Part shown: piece by piece, positions 19,111-30,310 of the stretch
Position numbering within the stretch: position 1 is the stretch's first letter
Layout: every line of letters starts with the position of its first letter
DNA from: Mycoplasma suis str. Illinois
GTDB taxonomy: Bacteria; Bacillota_I; Bacilli_A; Mycoplasmatales; Mycoplasmoidaceae
DNA length: 64,000 bases
Direction of reading: 5' to 3'
NCBI RefSeq assembly: GCF_000179035.2
Contig: NC_015155.1
Span: forward strand, 496,001 to 560,000
The notes under the pieces: generated by a model
Databases searched by the model: none
Told to the model about the DNA's origin: nothing
The model's input: only the letters and a program-made list of their open reading frames with translations
Made by a program: the position numbers and the translations under genes

Positions 19111-19608
19111 TTAGTTTTGACAAAGTATTTTCATTACTTTCTTCTTTCCTTTTTTGAAAGTTTTGGAACAACTATTTAATAATTTTTGAATTCTTTTATG
19201 ATCTTTAACTACTTTTTTATTAAGTTTCTGGAAATTAGAAAACTCTAATATTCCAGATTTCAATAATTTATCTATATATTCTTCTTTCTTCTCGCCCCAA
19301 AAGAAAGATTTTTCTTTCTTTTTTAAATTAATGGATTCAGAAAATAATTTTTCGCAATCAATGGATTTTTTCTTTTTGCCTCTCTCTTCACTCTTTATTC
19401 AAAAATCACAGATATAAGAAGAAGTATTATCGGAAGAAATATATTTTCAGAGAAACTCTCTTTCTTCCCTTTCTTTATCTTCTGCTATTTTTTGCTCTAT
19501 TTCTTCCTGAACTTCTTTTCTAGTAGAGATTGTGTTAGCTATTTTTCCAGAACTTGGAATGCCTACTGCGGATCCCAAAATAATAGAACCTAAAGTTAAG
19601 TGACTCAT
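19111..19608 (-). CDS. Family B exported protein, Lys-rich variant
   Basis: 165 aa. MSHLTLGSIILGSAVGIPSS, charged linker (EEIEQKIAEDKEREER), FLWKYISSDNTSSYICDFWI, IDCEKLFSE, FFWGEKKEEYIDKLL, NSCSKTFKKGRKK, MKILCQN. The anchor is shorter and less hydrophobic than in its neighbours. Intact. Confidence 0.7.
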
Positions 19609-19622
19609 ATTAAATAAAGTGC

Positions 19623-20174
19623 CTAATTAACTTGACAAAATATTTCGACTTTATTGTTCAATTCTTTTTCAAAATTACAAATATTTCTTAATTGATCAAT
19701 ACTTTTAAATTTCTCTATTTCTTCTCATTTGGTCTCTTTTATTTGAAAAGGAAAACTCTTTAATGAAGAATTATGTTCCGACAATAATCTCTCATTTATT
19801 GAATCAATATTCCCTTTAATTCACAAACCTTTTTGATTTTGGTTCTTAGAGATTATTTCTTTTGCTCAAGAGGTTTTACAAATATCTGGGGTTTCTTCAG
19901 ATACTATGATCTCTCTTCTTTCTTCGCTGTCAGTTTGCCCTCCCTCACTACTTAAGAAATCGCAAGTTTGATTATTTTCTGAAAACTTCAAAACATATTC
20001 TCACACTTTTTCTTCTGCGGACCCTTTAATTCTCGTTTCAACTTTCAAAGGTAACTTTTCGGTAATTTCTTTATTTTTTCTCTCAGTAAGAAATCTATTT
20101 ACTGTTAAAAAGCTAGCTCCCGAAAGGGTTCCAATAGAACCCAACAATACAATACCTTTAACTAAGTAATTCAT
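19623..20174 (-). CDS. Family B exported protein
   Basis: 183 aa. MNYLVKGIVLLGSIGTLSGA, SFLTVNRFLTER; KVWEYVLKFSENNQTCDFLS, DICKTSWAKEII, GLWIKGNIDSINERLL, IRNICNFEKELNN, VEIFCQVN. Complete family architecture with G-L-W-I-K-G at the centre; UGA supplies most Trp. Confidence 0.72.
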
Positions 20175-20184
20175 ATAAAGTTAC

Positions 20185-20723
20185 TTAGTTAACTGGACAA
20201 TTAATTATTATCTTTCCTTCTTGTCCTTCTTCATTTGTTACCTTACATCCCCAAGAAGATTCCAAACTATCTAAGTTTTTGTCTGTCCCGTTCAACTACC
20301 TTTTTGATTGTCAAAAGACAAATTGTTAACTAAAGACTCTGAATTTTCCAATAACTCTTTAATCTTTTCTGAATTTCCTGAAATTCAAAAACCTTTTTTA
20401 TCTTTATTTGTTCCTATAATTTCTTGAGCCCAAGTAGTTTGGCAAACTTTTGGGGTTTCTCCAAATTTCCATTTTCTACTTTCTTCATAACTTTGTTCTT
20501 GTCCTTCTTCTAAAAAGTCACACATCTGAGCTCCATCCCCATACTTCAAAACATATTCCCAAACTTTAGGTTTTTTATTGATTTGTTCCTCGGAAGTATT
20601 TTCTTCCTGTTCTGTTTTTAAATTATTTGAATCTCTATTGAAAAAGGTACTGGCAAAATAGCCAGTACCCGAAATGCCAACGGTAGCTCCCAATAATATG
20701 GATCCTCAAGTTAAATAACCCAT
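20185..20723 (-). pseudogene. Family B gene, frameshifted near the C-terminus at a 5-A run
   Basis: ATG at 20723, MGYLTWGSILLGATVGISGT; WEYVLKYGDGAQMCDFLEEG, VCQTTWAQEIIG, GFWISGNSEKIKELL. The frame ends at ACA5CT near 20292; one more A opens SSWGCKVTNEEGQ and IIINCPVN, the expected family end. About 145 of 179 residues would still be made in the present state, including the central W-I-S-G. Confidence 0.62.
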
Positions 20724-20923
20724 ACTAATTAGGTCCCTTAATTATAGGCTTTTAAGATTTCATTAATTTTTGACAAATTAAAAAGAGCTTTAATGGCCTA
20801 TTTATTTCCTGAAATCATAAAAATTAAATTTTACATTAATCTCTAAATAAAGTTTTGGAGAGAAGAGAAAACAATCGACCTCCTTCTCCCTCAAATTTTT
20901 CTCCCAAAAACGACTTAAAAAAG

Positions 20924-20949
20924 AGTAAAGGGGGGCTTAGCCCCTTACT
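20924..20949. terminator. Hairpin with AGTAA/TTACT and GGGG/CCCC stem
   Basis: GC-rich hairpin with an A-rich 5' flank and TTTTTT 3' flank on plus, 23 bases past the stop of the family D gene at 20972 (minus). The rest of 20724-20971 holds nothing I recognise. Confidence 0.6.
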
Positions 20950-20971
20950 TTTTTAGTAGTGGGTTATTTTG

Positions 20972-21984
20972 TTAAGCCTTTAGATTAGCTTCAGAATTAA
21001 GCTCACATTTTTGTTTTTCGTTATTTTCAGAATTTTTACAAATGGAATTTCTTATTTTTCCTTCATAATTTGCCAATTCCAATAAAAAATCTTTTAATTC
21101 TTCCCACTCTTTATTTACCTTTTGTAAATCAATTCTTAAAGAATTCAAACGATCTATTGTCCTGTTTGAGTTTTGATGTAGAGCTGTTCCGCTAGATTTC
21201 AACATTTCAAATAATTTTGAAAAAGAATTAATATTTGACTTTAATTTAGAAAGTTGAGATTTAAGAGGCCCTCCTTCTTTAGTTAGTATTTCCAAAATTT
21301 GGGAATGACCTTGCCCTTCGGCAAGTATTTCCTTAATTTTTTTATTTAGGGAAGAAAATTTACTTTTAACATCGTCTAATGTTTTCTTAGCTTTTTCTCC
21401 TTCTGACTGTTGATCTCCCCCCCTCCAGAATTATTTTCGCTGGAGCTTCTTTGCTCCTTATCTCCCTTCTCTATAGCATTAATAACTGCCTCTAATGCTT
21501 CTTTTCCTTTCTTGAATAGTTTTTCATTTAATTCTTCTCAAATTTTCTTTTGAGAAGAAAGCTCCTGAATTTTTACCAAAATGTTCATTTTTTCTTCTTT
21601 TTGTTTTGAATCTTCCTCAGATACTTTAGATAATTCTTTTATTATTTCGGAATGTTTTTTATAGAAATCTTTTAATTTATTTTCTAAGTCCAAAATGGAC
21701 TTCAAAAATTTTTCCAATTTTTCATATTTAAGTTTTTTAAATTCTTCGGAATTTTTAATAATTTTTGACCAATCTTCAAGCAAAATATTTAATTCTCTTA
21801 ATTTCTCCTTTTCTTTTTCCGAAAATTTAGAAATATTATCTTCTTTTCCGGAAGAATCTTTCTCTTCCAGAAGTAATTTTTTATTTCATTGACTTAATCC
21901 ATAGGGAACTAAATAGGCCGAAAGGCCTGTTGTAGTTCCTGTGACTAAAAGACTTAGGGTTGCTAGTTTAGAAAATAGAAAAAT
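20972..21984 (-). CDS. Family D coiled-coil protein, phase-OFF by poly-G (C7), ATT start
   Basis: The only plausible start is ATT at 21984 (a stop lies two codons upstream): x-FLFSKLATLSLLVTGTTT, GLSAYLVPYGLSQW. First coiled-coil half to about residue 185, then SSSENNSGG and a G7 tract (plus 21417-21423). Eight Gs would restore DQQSEGEKAKKTLDD and the second half ending EEWEELKDFLLEL, NYEGKIRNSICKNSE. 1013 bp is one short of 338 codons. Without the extra G the product ends about 12 residues after the tract. Confidence 0.7.
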
Positions 21985-22032
21985 TTTCTACTAAAGTTCT
22001 TCGTTTTCTTAACTACCTTTTTAAATTTTCGC

Positions 22033-23156
22033 TTATTTAGTTTGCACTTGTGAATTCAGAAAAGAAGACAACTTTACTTCTTCCTTAATCATCTGCATGT
22101 CAAAAAGTAATTTAGAGCTAATTTTTAAATCTAAGAACTTTTCAACCATTAACTTATTATTTTCCAATTTTGTTGTGTCTGATCCGCAACTATAAAAGAA
22201 GGGCATAAATACTAAAGAGCAAAACTTGATTCAAGTATTTTCTCTTTTCTCTTTTATTGATTTCTGAATATTTGAATGAGATTCTTCAAATATTTTTCAT
22301 TCATTTTCATCCATGAAATAGGTATATGGTTTTTCTTGCTCTTGACCCTCTTTTAATTGATTTATCTTTGTTTCGGAAGAATCTCCTCATTTAATTTTTT
22401 GCAAGAAACTTAATATTTTTTGACCTTTATTTTGTTCTTCTATCGCTTTTCTTTCGGAAGAGCTCACTTTAGTAAGTTGATCATTTAAATTTTTCTATCT
22501 TTCTTCAATTGAAGAAATTGTTCATAAAAGGACAAGATACTTTTCTTTTCATTTTTTTCTATATTAGAAGTTTTTTCAGTCTTCAATTTTGAAAAATCTT
22601 GTTGACCATCTGAACTTTTCAATTTACTCAAAACCTCTTTAACTGTTTTCATGCTGTCTGCTCAACCTTTCACATTCTTATAAGATTTTTTGAAATTTTC
22701 TAAATGGCTCGAGAGGGTTCCATTTGATTTGGAAATTTTTTCAATCATTTCATTATCAATTCCTGTAACTCCTTTTTCTTTTTGAATTTCCGAGAAAAGT
22801 CCATTAACAAAGCCAGAAGGAGAGGATTGTTTATTTTCTAAATTCACTCCTTCAAAAACTAATTGATTTAAAGAATCTTCTGTCTGTATATTTAGTTCTT
22901 TGTTTGTGGAAAAATCAGAGACTTTTGTCTCTGACTCTTTTTTCTCTACCTTATTGTCTGAAAAACTTAAAGAACTATTACTTTGTTTCCCTGAACTAGA
23001 AAATAAATCGGAGAATAGGCTTGCAATCCTATTACCTACTAATTTTTCGGATGAACCAGAAAAATCATTTTCTGAAATTCCATTAGAAAATACAAGCCCT
23101 CCAGCCCCTAATAGGGGTAAGGAAAGTAAAAGAGTCTTACCTCTAAGTCGGCCCAA
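22033..23156 (-). pseudogene. Family C-type protein, frameshifted at a 5-A run
   Basis: TTG start, MGRLRGKTLLLSLPLLGAGG, SESETKVSDFS-like motif (ETKVSDFSTNKELN), GLFSEIQKEKGV, then helices to QFLQLKKDRK. The frame stops at GA5TTTAA; six As would give NLNDQLTKVSSSERK and an end similar to the intact gene at 25765 (YFMDENEWKIFEES, NKLMVEKFLDLKISS). Adding one base gives 375 codons. Confidence 0.62.
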
Positions 23157-23214
23157 ACTCTACTTATTAACTTTTTGATAGGGCTTTTAATTATACATAA
23201 GTAAGTTTTTCTAA

Positions 23215-23243
23215 AATAGAGGGGATTTATAATCCCCTCTATT
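23215..23243. terminator. Strong 13-bp hairpin AATAGAGGGGATT/AATCCCCTCTATT
   Basis: Perfect stem with a 3-base loop, followed by GTTTTTT on plus. It sits between the end of hsdS (23344, minus) and the start of the family C gene at 23156, so it likely terminates hsdS. A near copy lies at 26922-26948 in the matching position. Confidence 0.7.
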
Positions 23244-23343
23244 GTTTTTTGGCTATTTAGTAATTTTGAAAAATTTTTATTTTTTGAAATTAAAAGTTAA
23301 GAGAAAATAAAAAGATCCGCAGAGGCTCTTTCTCATTTATTAA

Positions 23344-24533
23344 CTAATAGACTTGAATTTCTTGAGAGAAAAGAGAATCCAAAAGTTTCTTTTTAATTTC
23401 TTCATATTTTTGCATTTTTAATTCCAACTTTTTAATCTTGGAATGAATATTTTTCCAAAAATTATTGAATTTTTCAAGAATTTTTTGGTCTGGAATTAGG
23501 ATTTCTATTTCTTTAAGTTTTTGGGGAGATAAATGTTTTAAAAAAGTAGTTGCGCAGGTAACCCAATTAATTTGTGGGAGGTAAATGATATTTAAAAATT
23601 CAAGCATTAAATATATAAAGTCAGTGGTACCTAGTTTAACAATGAAAGTATCTGTGCTGGCTTGAAATTTTCCAAAGAAAACTTTTGCGTGAAATTTGCT
23701 TCCCCCAGAAGAAACCAAAAGGGCTGGAAAATCATATGAATATGTATAAGATTTTTTGGTCTCAAAAGAACATGTAAAAAATGGATATTTTCCATTCCCT
23801 TCTAACAAATTAGCATAGTTTGCTGGTTTAGTTCCTTTAAGAATTCTTGAAATTTCTCCTATTTTGACTCTCTTCCAGCCTTCAGGTAGCCCCCCCGAAT
23901 AGAGTGACTTTCATAATCAGGAAACCTTAACTTAACAAATCATTCCTTAAAAAGTGATACTTTTAAATTCTTCAATAATTCAATTTGTCTTTCATGATTG
24001 TCAAGAATTAAATCGTATCTAGAAAGAATTTCTCCTATTTTTTGTTGAATTTCTAAGGGGGGTTTGGGGAATTTAATAAAACAAAGTTTATGAAGAGGTA
24101 AGGCATTTCTCTTTGTGGTGGTAAAAGAAAATGAATTTATTTGTTTTTTTACTTCTGCAAAATCGAAAGAATATTTAATGAACTTAGGGTCTGAAATTTT
24201 TTCTAGAGAATTAAATCCGTAAATGTTATTGGAGATGCAGGACTCATCTTTAGTGATAGAAGATTGCCCAGGAAAACTTCCGACATTAACAAAGCAAACT
24301 GTGTTTTTTGGAAAAATTTTTATTATAGGTAGGTTTTTAATCTTTCTTTTATGGTAGTATCTTTGAGTTTGTTTTATGTATAAAAAGTTTTTAATTGCGT
24401 TTCCGTCTACGAAAAAAATTCGATCTTGAATTTTTTCTATTGTCGGAAAATAACTATATTTATTTTCGAAATTTTTTCCTGTGCTAAATGTTCCCAACTT
24501 ATCCAAAGTAACTCATTCTCAGTTAGACCCCAT
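23344..24533 (-). CDS. hsdS: Type I restriction-modification specificity subunit, phase-OFF between its two recognition domains
   Basis: HsdS sets the DNA target of type I R-M enzymes. ATG at 24533 (MGSNWEWVTLDKLGTF). First target-recognition domain to about residue 150, then the central conserved region PPLEIQQKIGEILSRYDLIL and LFKEWFVKLRFPDYES. Next comes G7 (plus 23890-23896), exactly where the Gly before LPEGWKRVKIGEISRILKG, the canonical start of the second domain, should be. With 7 Gs translation ends after YLKAGRESK (TAG at 23859), a 224-aa half subunit; 8 Gs give about 396 aa with the distal helix ILEKFNNFWKNIHSKIKKLE. 1190 bp is one short of 397 codons. No hsdM or hsdR in the window. 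Family recognition is firm; the switch is inferred. Confidence 0.88.
23890..23896 (-). repeat. Phase-variable G7 tract inside hsdS
   Basis: Seven Gs on the coding strand at the junction of the central conserved region and the second recognition domain. In-frame lengths would be 8 or 5. Confidence 0.8.
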
Positions 24534-24672
24534 AAAGTTAATTAATTAAATGGTTCAAAAAATTCCTTAAAAAAATTTAAGTTTTTAGAAATTAGATAAC
24601 TTAATAAAAATTTCAAAATGATTAATCACTAATTATTTCCAGAAGTAACTTCTAAATAAATTAGAGAAAAAA

Positions 24673-24696
24673 TAAGGGCAATTTAAATTGCCCTTA
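24673..24696. terminator. 24-bp perfect palindrome, core AAGGGCAATTTAAATTGCCC
   Basis: Perfectly self-complementary over 24 bases, 28 bases past the stop of the family D gene at 24724 (minus). It can fold as a GC-capped hairpin and fits an intrinsic terminator. The rest of 24534-24723 holds no gene. Confidence 0.55.
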
Positions 24697-24723
24697 ATCC
24701 TTTTCCTGTATTAAATTAGATAC

Positions 24724-25728
24724 TTATTTTTTGACTGACTCTAAATTAATTTCACATTTTCGCTGCTCTTTATTTTGAGAATTACTACACATAAAATTTC
24801 TTACTTTTCCTTCGTAATTTTTCAAAGAAGACATAAATCCCTTTATGTCTTGTCACTCTTCATTAACTTTTTGTAAGTTTTTTCTAAGTTCATTTAATTG
24901 ATCTATTACTTTATTTGATTCCTTGTGCAAAATATCTGCACTAGACTTCAGAATATTAAATAATTTCTCTAAAGCAACCATATTACCTGTAGTTTTTATA
25001 AGTAAGTCGTACAAAACTCCCTCTTGAACTAGCATAGATATTTCATATTTATTCAATTTGTAAATTATTTGTTCTATTTCTCTATTCTTATTAGAGAAAT
25101 CTTTTCTAATCTCTTCTAGTGTTTTCTTAGCTTTTTGACCTTCAGTTTCTTGTTGTTCTCCAGTGCCCCCCCCCGAGGAGGCTGAGGAAGAACTTTCAGA
25201 AATTTTATGTTCTTTCTCTCCTTTTTCTATTGCCTGAACAATGGAATCTAATATTTCGCTACTCTTTTTAAATAATTTTTCATTCATCTCTTGTAATGCC
25301 TTTTTCCTTACTGAAAGTTCTTTTAGTTGGACATAAATCTTTAATTTCTCTTCTTTTTGCTCGGAATCTAAAGAAGAAATTTGTCCGAGTCTTTTTATTA
25401 TTTCTTCATGATTTGAATAAAAATCTTTCAAAGTTTGTTCAGAGCTAACAATTGAACTAAGAAATTTATTTATTTCCTCTTTCTTTATGTCTCTTAATTC
25501 TCTAGATTTTTCTAGAGAATTAACTAAATCTCGCAACAAAAGTTTTAAGTCCTCTAATTGTTTACTTTCTTCTTCTTTGAATTTAGAAATATCTTTCTCA
25601 AGTGAAGAAGATTTTCCTTCTTCTGAATTTCAAACTCCTAAGCTGTAGGGAATAATATAGGCTGAAAGGCCTGTAGTTGCTCCCGCAACTAAAAGGCCTA
25701 AAGTAGAAAGCTTAGAAAAAAGAAAAAT
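24724..25728 (-). CDS. Family D coiled-coil protein, phase-ON poly-G (C9), ATT start
   Basis: 334 aa, intact. Start must be ATT (stop TAA seven codons upstream, no ATG before residue 70): x-FLFSKLSTLGLLVAGATT, GLSAYIIPYSLGVW. First half coiled coil (RDLVNSLEKSRELRDIKKEE), then SSSASSGGGTGEQQETEG where G9 (plus 25166-25174) is in frame. Second half ends VNEEWQDIKGFMSSLKNYEG, KVRNFMCSNSQ. This copy shows the full-length form the OFF paralogues would make. Confidence 0.78.
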
Positions 25729-25764
25729 TTCTCTTAAATCTTCTGATTATCTATTTTTTAATTT

Positions 25765-26862
25765 TTATTTATTTTCTGGAATAAACATCTTAGTCTCTCC
25801 CTGAATAATTCCCATTTTATGTAACAATCTGGAAGCAATTCTTAAGTCTAAAAATTTTTCGACAATTAATTTGTTACTTTCAATTGTTTTTTCTGGTCGC
25901 GAATAACACGCGAAATTAAAAGGGAATATACATAATTTTTCGAAAAAAGTTAATTTAGACTCTTCTTCTTTGATTTTTTGTATATTTTCTGAAGATTTTT
26001 TAAATAATTCTCATTCTTGTTTATCCATGAAATAAGAATATGGTTCTTTAGAATCTCCTTCTCCTCCGGAAAATTGATCTAAATTAGTTTTCACATTATT
26101 CCCTCAATCGATTCTTTTCAAAAATTGAACGATACTTTTTTCTTGATTATCTGTTGTCTCTCTAGCATTTCTTCTTTTTGTTCCCTTTTCAGAGAGTTGA
26201 TCGTTCAATTTTTCACTTTCTTCCTTCAATTCAAGAAATTTTTCATAAAAAGAAAGCAAACCTTTTTTGCCTTCAATTGTTAAGGATTCTAAGGATTTGG
26301 TTTGCAAATTCGAAAAATCTTTTTCTTTTATTTTTCTTTCCATATCTTTTAGCAATTTCATATTTTCTCCTCAATTTTTAATTTCGGACATTACACCTTT
26401 AAAACCGTTAGCGAATTCTTTCAGCCCTTCTTCAACTTTTAATAACTTTTCCGACATTTTTTGATTAACTTCCCGGGTTTTCCCTTCTTTTTGAATTTCT
26501 GTAAAGATTCCTTTAACAGAAATATCTGAATCTTGATCTTTCTGAATTTTTAATTCTTCAAAAATGTCTAGACTTCTTGTTTTTTCTTCATTCTGAATTT
26601 CTAAATTACTAGAAGAAAAATCAGAGACTTTTGTCTCTGATTTTGTTCTTTCTACTTTGTTTTCATAAAAACTTAAAAAGTTTTCTTGTTTTTCTTTTTC
26701 ATGAAAAAGAGAAGAAATTAAATTAGAAAATTTTTGGCCCAATAAAGTTTTGGGATGGATGGAGGAGTTGTTATTTGCAATTCCATTAGATAAAACAACT
26801 CCTCCAGAACCAGCAGCTACAGGTAATGAAAATAAAAGAGCCTTAACCCTCGAATGGCCCAA
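25765..26862 (-). CDS. Family C-type exported protein, intact
   Basis: 365 aa, TTG start. Anchor MGHSRVKALLFSLPVAAGSG, KSETKVSDFSSSNLE, KGIFTEIQKEGKT, a long helical body, basic KGTKRRNARETTD, FLKRIDWGNN, YSYFMDKQEWELFKKSSE, two Cys in FEKLCIFPFNFACYS, then NKLIVEKFLDLRIASRLLHK. Intact partner of the frameshifted gene at 22033; with it forms a sub-group lacking the strong R-x-R-R-R-R stretch of 12451. Confidence 0.75.
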
Positions 26863-26921
26863 GCTCTAGTTTTTAGTTTGTAAATAGAGCTTCTAATTAT
26901 AGAAAAGTAACTTTCCGCAAA

Positions 26922-26948
26922 AATAGAGGGACATTAAATCCCTCTATT
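26922..26948. terminator. 10-bp hairpin AATAGAGGGA/TCCCTCTATT
   Basis: Near copy of the hairpin at 23215-23243, here between the family D gene ending at 27027 and the family C start at 26862. The hairpin was duplicated together with the D-C or hsdS-C junction. Confidence 0.6.
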
Positions 26949-27026
26949 CGTTTACTTTTATTTTTTTAAGTTTGCGAAAATAACGACCCCTTAGGGTCGA
27001 CTTTTTGAAAATTACTTAGAAATTTT

Positions 27027-28032
27027 TTAAGTTACTTGGCTCGTTGAAGTTTCACATTTTTGAATCTCTGAATATTGAGTATTTTTACAAAGAGAGTTTT
27101 GTATTTTTCCCTCAAAATTTTGAAAATAAGATAATTTGATTTTCAGTTCTTCTCACAATTTAAGAGTTTCTTTTAATTGTTTTCTGAACTCATTCAGTTT
27201 ATTTATTGCCTCATTAATTTCCTCTCTTTTATCCAACGATTCAGCATTTAAAACTTCAGAATATTCTCTCATTTTCTCTATAAATTCTTCCAATCTTAAA
27301 AGAAATCTTCTTGAATTTATTGTGTAATTAGTTAATCTACTTTCTTCTTGTCAAATACTTAATTGTTTATTTTGTATTTTTTCGCTAATAGAAGAAAAAT
27401 GTTTTTTAACTTCTTCTAAAGAGTTTTTGGCCTCTTTGCTTGCGCTCTGCTTTCCTTCTTGAGTGCCCCCCCCCCGCAGAGGAAGAATTGGAGTTAGATG
27501 ATTGACTACTTTCATTTTTTTCTATTTCGGAGACAACAGAATCTAATAAATTTTTTCTAGCTTTCAAAAATTTATCAATTTCATTCAATAAATTTCTTCA
27601 ATAAATCGATTTTGAAAGAAAAGATTGAAATTTCATTCTATTTTCATTAATATCAGTTATTCTTTTCAAATTTTCAGATAATTTTTGTAGTATTGAGGAG
27701 CTCTCTTCATAAAGTTGGGTTAATTTATTTTCTGATTGAGAAATAGACTGAAATAGCTTTATCATTTCTTGATTTTTTAGATCTCTGAAAGTTTCTGAAT
27801 TTTTAACAGCTTCTTCTAACTTTTCCAATAAAGGTTTAAGGATCTTTAATTTTTGATCTTCTTCTTCCTTAAATTCTTTTGAATTTTTATTTTCGGCAAA
27901 AGGATTGGAATTAGAAAATAAAGTGTCTTGAGCTGCAGTACTTCCCATTTCATAAGGAATTAAATATGCTGAAAGGCCGGAAGTTCCAGCTAATAAAACC
28001 CCTAAAGTTATTACTTTTGAGAAAGTAAACAT
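27027..28032 (-). CDS. Family D coiled-coil protein, phase-OFF by poly-G (C10)
   Basis: MFTFSKVITLGVLLAGTSGL, SAYLIPYEMG; coiled-coil half one (PLLEKLEEAVKNSETFRDLK), then SSNSNSSSAGGG and G10 (plus 27466-27475). Nine Gs would give GTQEGKQSASKEAKNSLEEV and half two ending KLWEELKIKLSYFQNFEGK, IQNSLCKNTQYS. The present frame stops about 20 residues after the tract. 1006 bp is one over 335 codons, consistent with one extra G. Confidence 0.75.
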
Positions 28033-28073
28033 TTAATTACTTAAGAAAATTTATATATAAAAAACTAAAGAAA

Positions 28074-28088
28074 CCGCTTCTAGAGCGG
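28074..28088. terminator. Family D intergenic hairpin CCGCT/AGCGG
   Basis: Hairpin followed on minus by a T-rich stretch (TTCTTTAGTTTTTTATATAT), 14 bases upstream (plus left end at 28074) of nothing but spacer, between the gene ending at 28114 and the start at 28032. One of at least five similar elements between family D genes. Confidence 0.6.
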
Positions 28089-28113
28089 ATTCTAAACTCA
28101 AAATTTGTAATTT

Positions 28114-29106
28114 TTACTTAGAAACTTTTAGTAATTGGTCAGAACATTTTTCTAAATTTTCGAATTGAGTATTTTTGCAAACTGAATTTTTTATTTTTCC
28201 CTCAAAGTTTCTGAAATAAGATAACTTATCTTTTAATTCTTCTCAATTTTTTAAAGTTTTTCTCAATTGCTCTTTCAAATTATTTAGATTGTTTATGACC
28301 TGATTTATTTCAGACTCTGTCTCTTTAGAATCGATTTGCAAATCAGAAGAAAGAGATTCTAAGAAACTGATAGTTTCTCCCAATTCAAAAAGAAGTAATT
28401 TCAACTTAATTTCATAATTAGATAAATCTTTCTGAGAGATTCAAATTTTTAATAACTTTTGCTGAATATTTAAATTAACAGTTAAAAATTCTCTTTCTAC
28501 GTCACTTAATACTCTTTTAGCTTCTGCGCTAGCTCCTTTTCCATTACTGGAAGATCCAACAGTTTCCTGAGAATTAGAAGAATTTTCATTTTTGTTTATT
28601 TCTGAAATTACTGCTTGCAAAGCATTTTCCTTAGATCTGAAAAATTCATCTAATTTACTAAACAATTTTTTGTAATAGTTTGCTCCCAAAATATTTGCTT
28701 GAACTTTATTTTTGTTTTCATATTGTTTAATTGTTTCTTCCAGAGACTTAGATAATTTCTCCATAATTTCTTTATTTTTCTTGTAAAGTTCTGACAATTT
28801 ATTTTCAGTTTCAAGAATTGTTTCAAAAGATCTTTTCATACTATCATTCTGAAGATTTTTAAATTCTTCAGAATTTTTAACTGCTTTATTTAACTCCGCT
28901 AATAAAGGATCTAATGTCTTAAGCTTTTCTTTCTCATTTTCAATAAATTCTTTTGAATTTTTTCCCCCAACTAAAGAATTTGAAAGGCTAAATAAAGTAT
29001 TTTGAGCTGTAGCGTTTCCAAACTTATAAGGAATTAAGTAGGCTGAAAGGCCGGAACCTCCGGCCAAAAGAGTCCCTAAAGTTATTGCTTTAGAAAAAAG
29101 AAACAT
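28114..29106 (-). CDS. Family D coiled-coil protein, intact, no poly-G tract
   Basis: 330 aa. MFLFSKAITLGTLLAGGSGL, SAYLIPYKFG; half one with LLAELNKAVKNSEEFKNLQN. At the usual tract position it reads VGSSSNGKGASAEAKRVL with mixed codons, so it cannot slip. Half two ends NWEELKDKLSYFRNFEGKIK, NSVCKNTQFEN. A constitutively full-length member flanked by switchable ones. Confidence 0.77.
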
Positions 29107-29185
29107 TTTTTAGGCTAACAAAAGGTTTTATATAAGGTTGAGAAATCCACTCCAGGAGAGGACTTCATTTATAAAATTTGTGATT

Positions 29186-30162
29186 TTATTTAGAAATTTT
29201 TAATGACTGTTCAGAACATTTCTCAAACTCCTTAAATTGAATATTCTTGCAAATTAAATTTTTTATTTTTCCTTCAAAATTTTGAAATAAATAAATTTTT
29301 TCTTTTATTTGTTCTCACTCTTCATAAATGCTATTTGACTTTCTTCTCAATTCATTTAATTGAGAAATTACATTATTCGATTTTTCTTGAAGTAAGGTTC
29401 CTTCAAGAGCTAAAGCTTCAATAATTTTTTCTAAAGAAGTTATGCTGACAGTTATCTTAAAAAGATTTGAATCTATCAATTCTTTTTCCTTTTCGAGAGA
29501 ATTTCTCTCTAACTTGTCACTTTTATCCAAAAGCTCTCTTATTCCTTTTCTTGAGGAAGATATTTCATTTTTAACTTGATTTAATGTTTCTTTTGCTTGA
29601 CTTCCAGCCGTAACTTCTTGTTGTTGGTTGCTGCCCCCCCCGCAGGATTATTTCTATTTCCTTCATTTATTGCATCTTCTATTGACTCAAAAACTCCTTC
29701 TCATTTTTCAAAAAATTCATTAAATTGTTTCAATAATTTTCTCTCGGAAGAAAGACTTTCCAAAACAGATAGAACTTTCAATTTTCTTTCTCTTTGATCT
29801 TTTAGTCAAGAGGAAACTTCGGATAAGTTACCCATGACATCGGAATGCTTTTTATAGTTTTCCTTTAATTCGCTCTCTTCGCTAGTAATGGAATTTAAAA
29901 ATTCTTCCAATCCTTTATTCTTTAAGTCTTTTAAATCTACTGAATTCTTAATTGCTTTAGTCAATTCTTCACTCAAAAGACTTAATGTCTTTAACTTTTC
30001 TCCTTCCTCTTTTAAAAATTTCTCTGAATCTTTATTGTCTGAAGAAGAGGCTCCAGAAAACAAAGAGAAATTTCCTAATCCATAAGGAATTAAGTAAGCT
30101 GAAAGGCCGGATGTTCCGGCCAATAAAATTCCTGCAGTTAATGTTTTGGAAAATAAAAACAT
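29186..30162 (-). CDS. Family D coiled-coil protein, phase-OFF by poly-G (C8)
   Basis: MFLFSKTLTAGILLAGTSGL, SAYLIPYGLG; half one to GNRNNPAGG, G8 (plus 29634-29641). Nine Gs would continue GSNQQQEVTAGSQAKETLNQ; the present frame ends about 18 residues later. Half two carries SLEKIIEALALEG and ends YEEWEQIKEKIYLFQNFEGK, IKNLICKNIQF. 977 bp, one short of 326 codons. Confidence 0.75.
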
Positions 30163-30310
30163 TTTTTATCTATTGAAAACTCTATATAAAAACTAAGAAA
30201 TCTGTTTCCAGAGCGGACTTCATAGTAAAAAAATTGATTTTTTAGTATTAAGAATTTCTAATAAAAAATTTAAATTCTCTCTTTTCGCATAGCAAATAGA
30301 TATGGTATTG

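Noticed and set aside
24673-24696. The 24-bp palindrome as a recombination site
   Set aside because: It lies just past a family D stop, where other genes have hairpin terminators; a terminator is the simpler reading.
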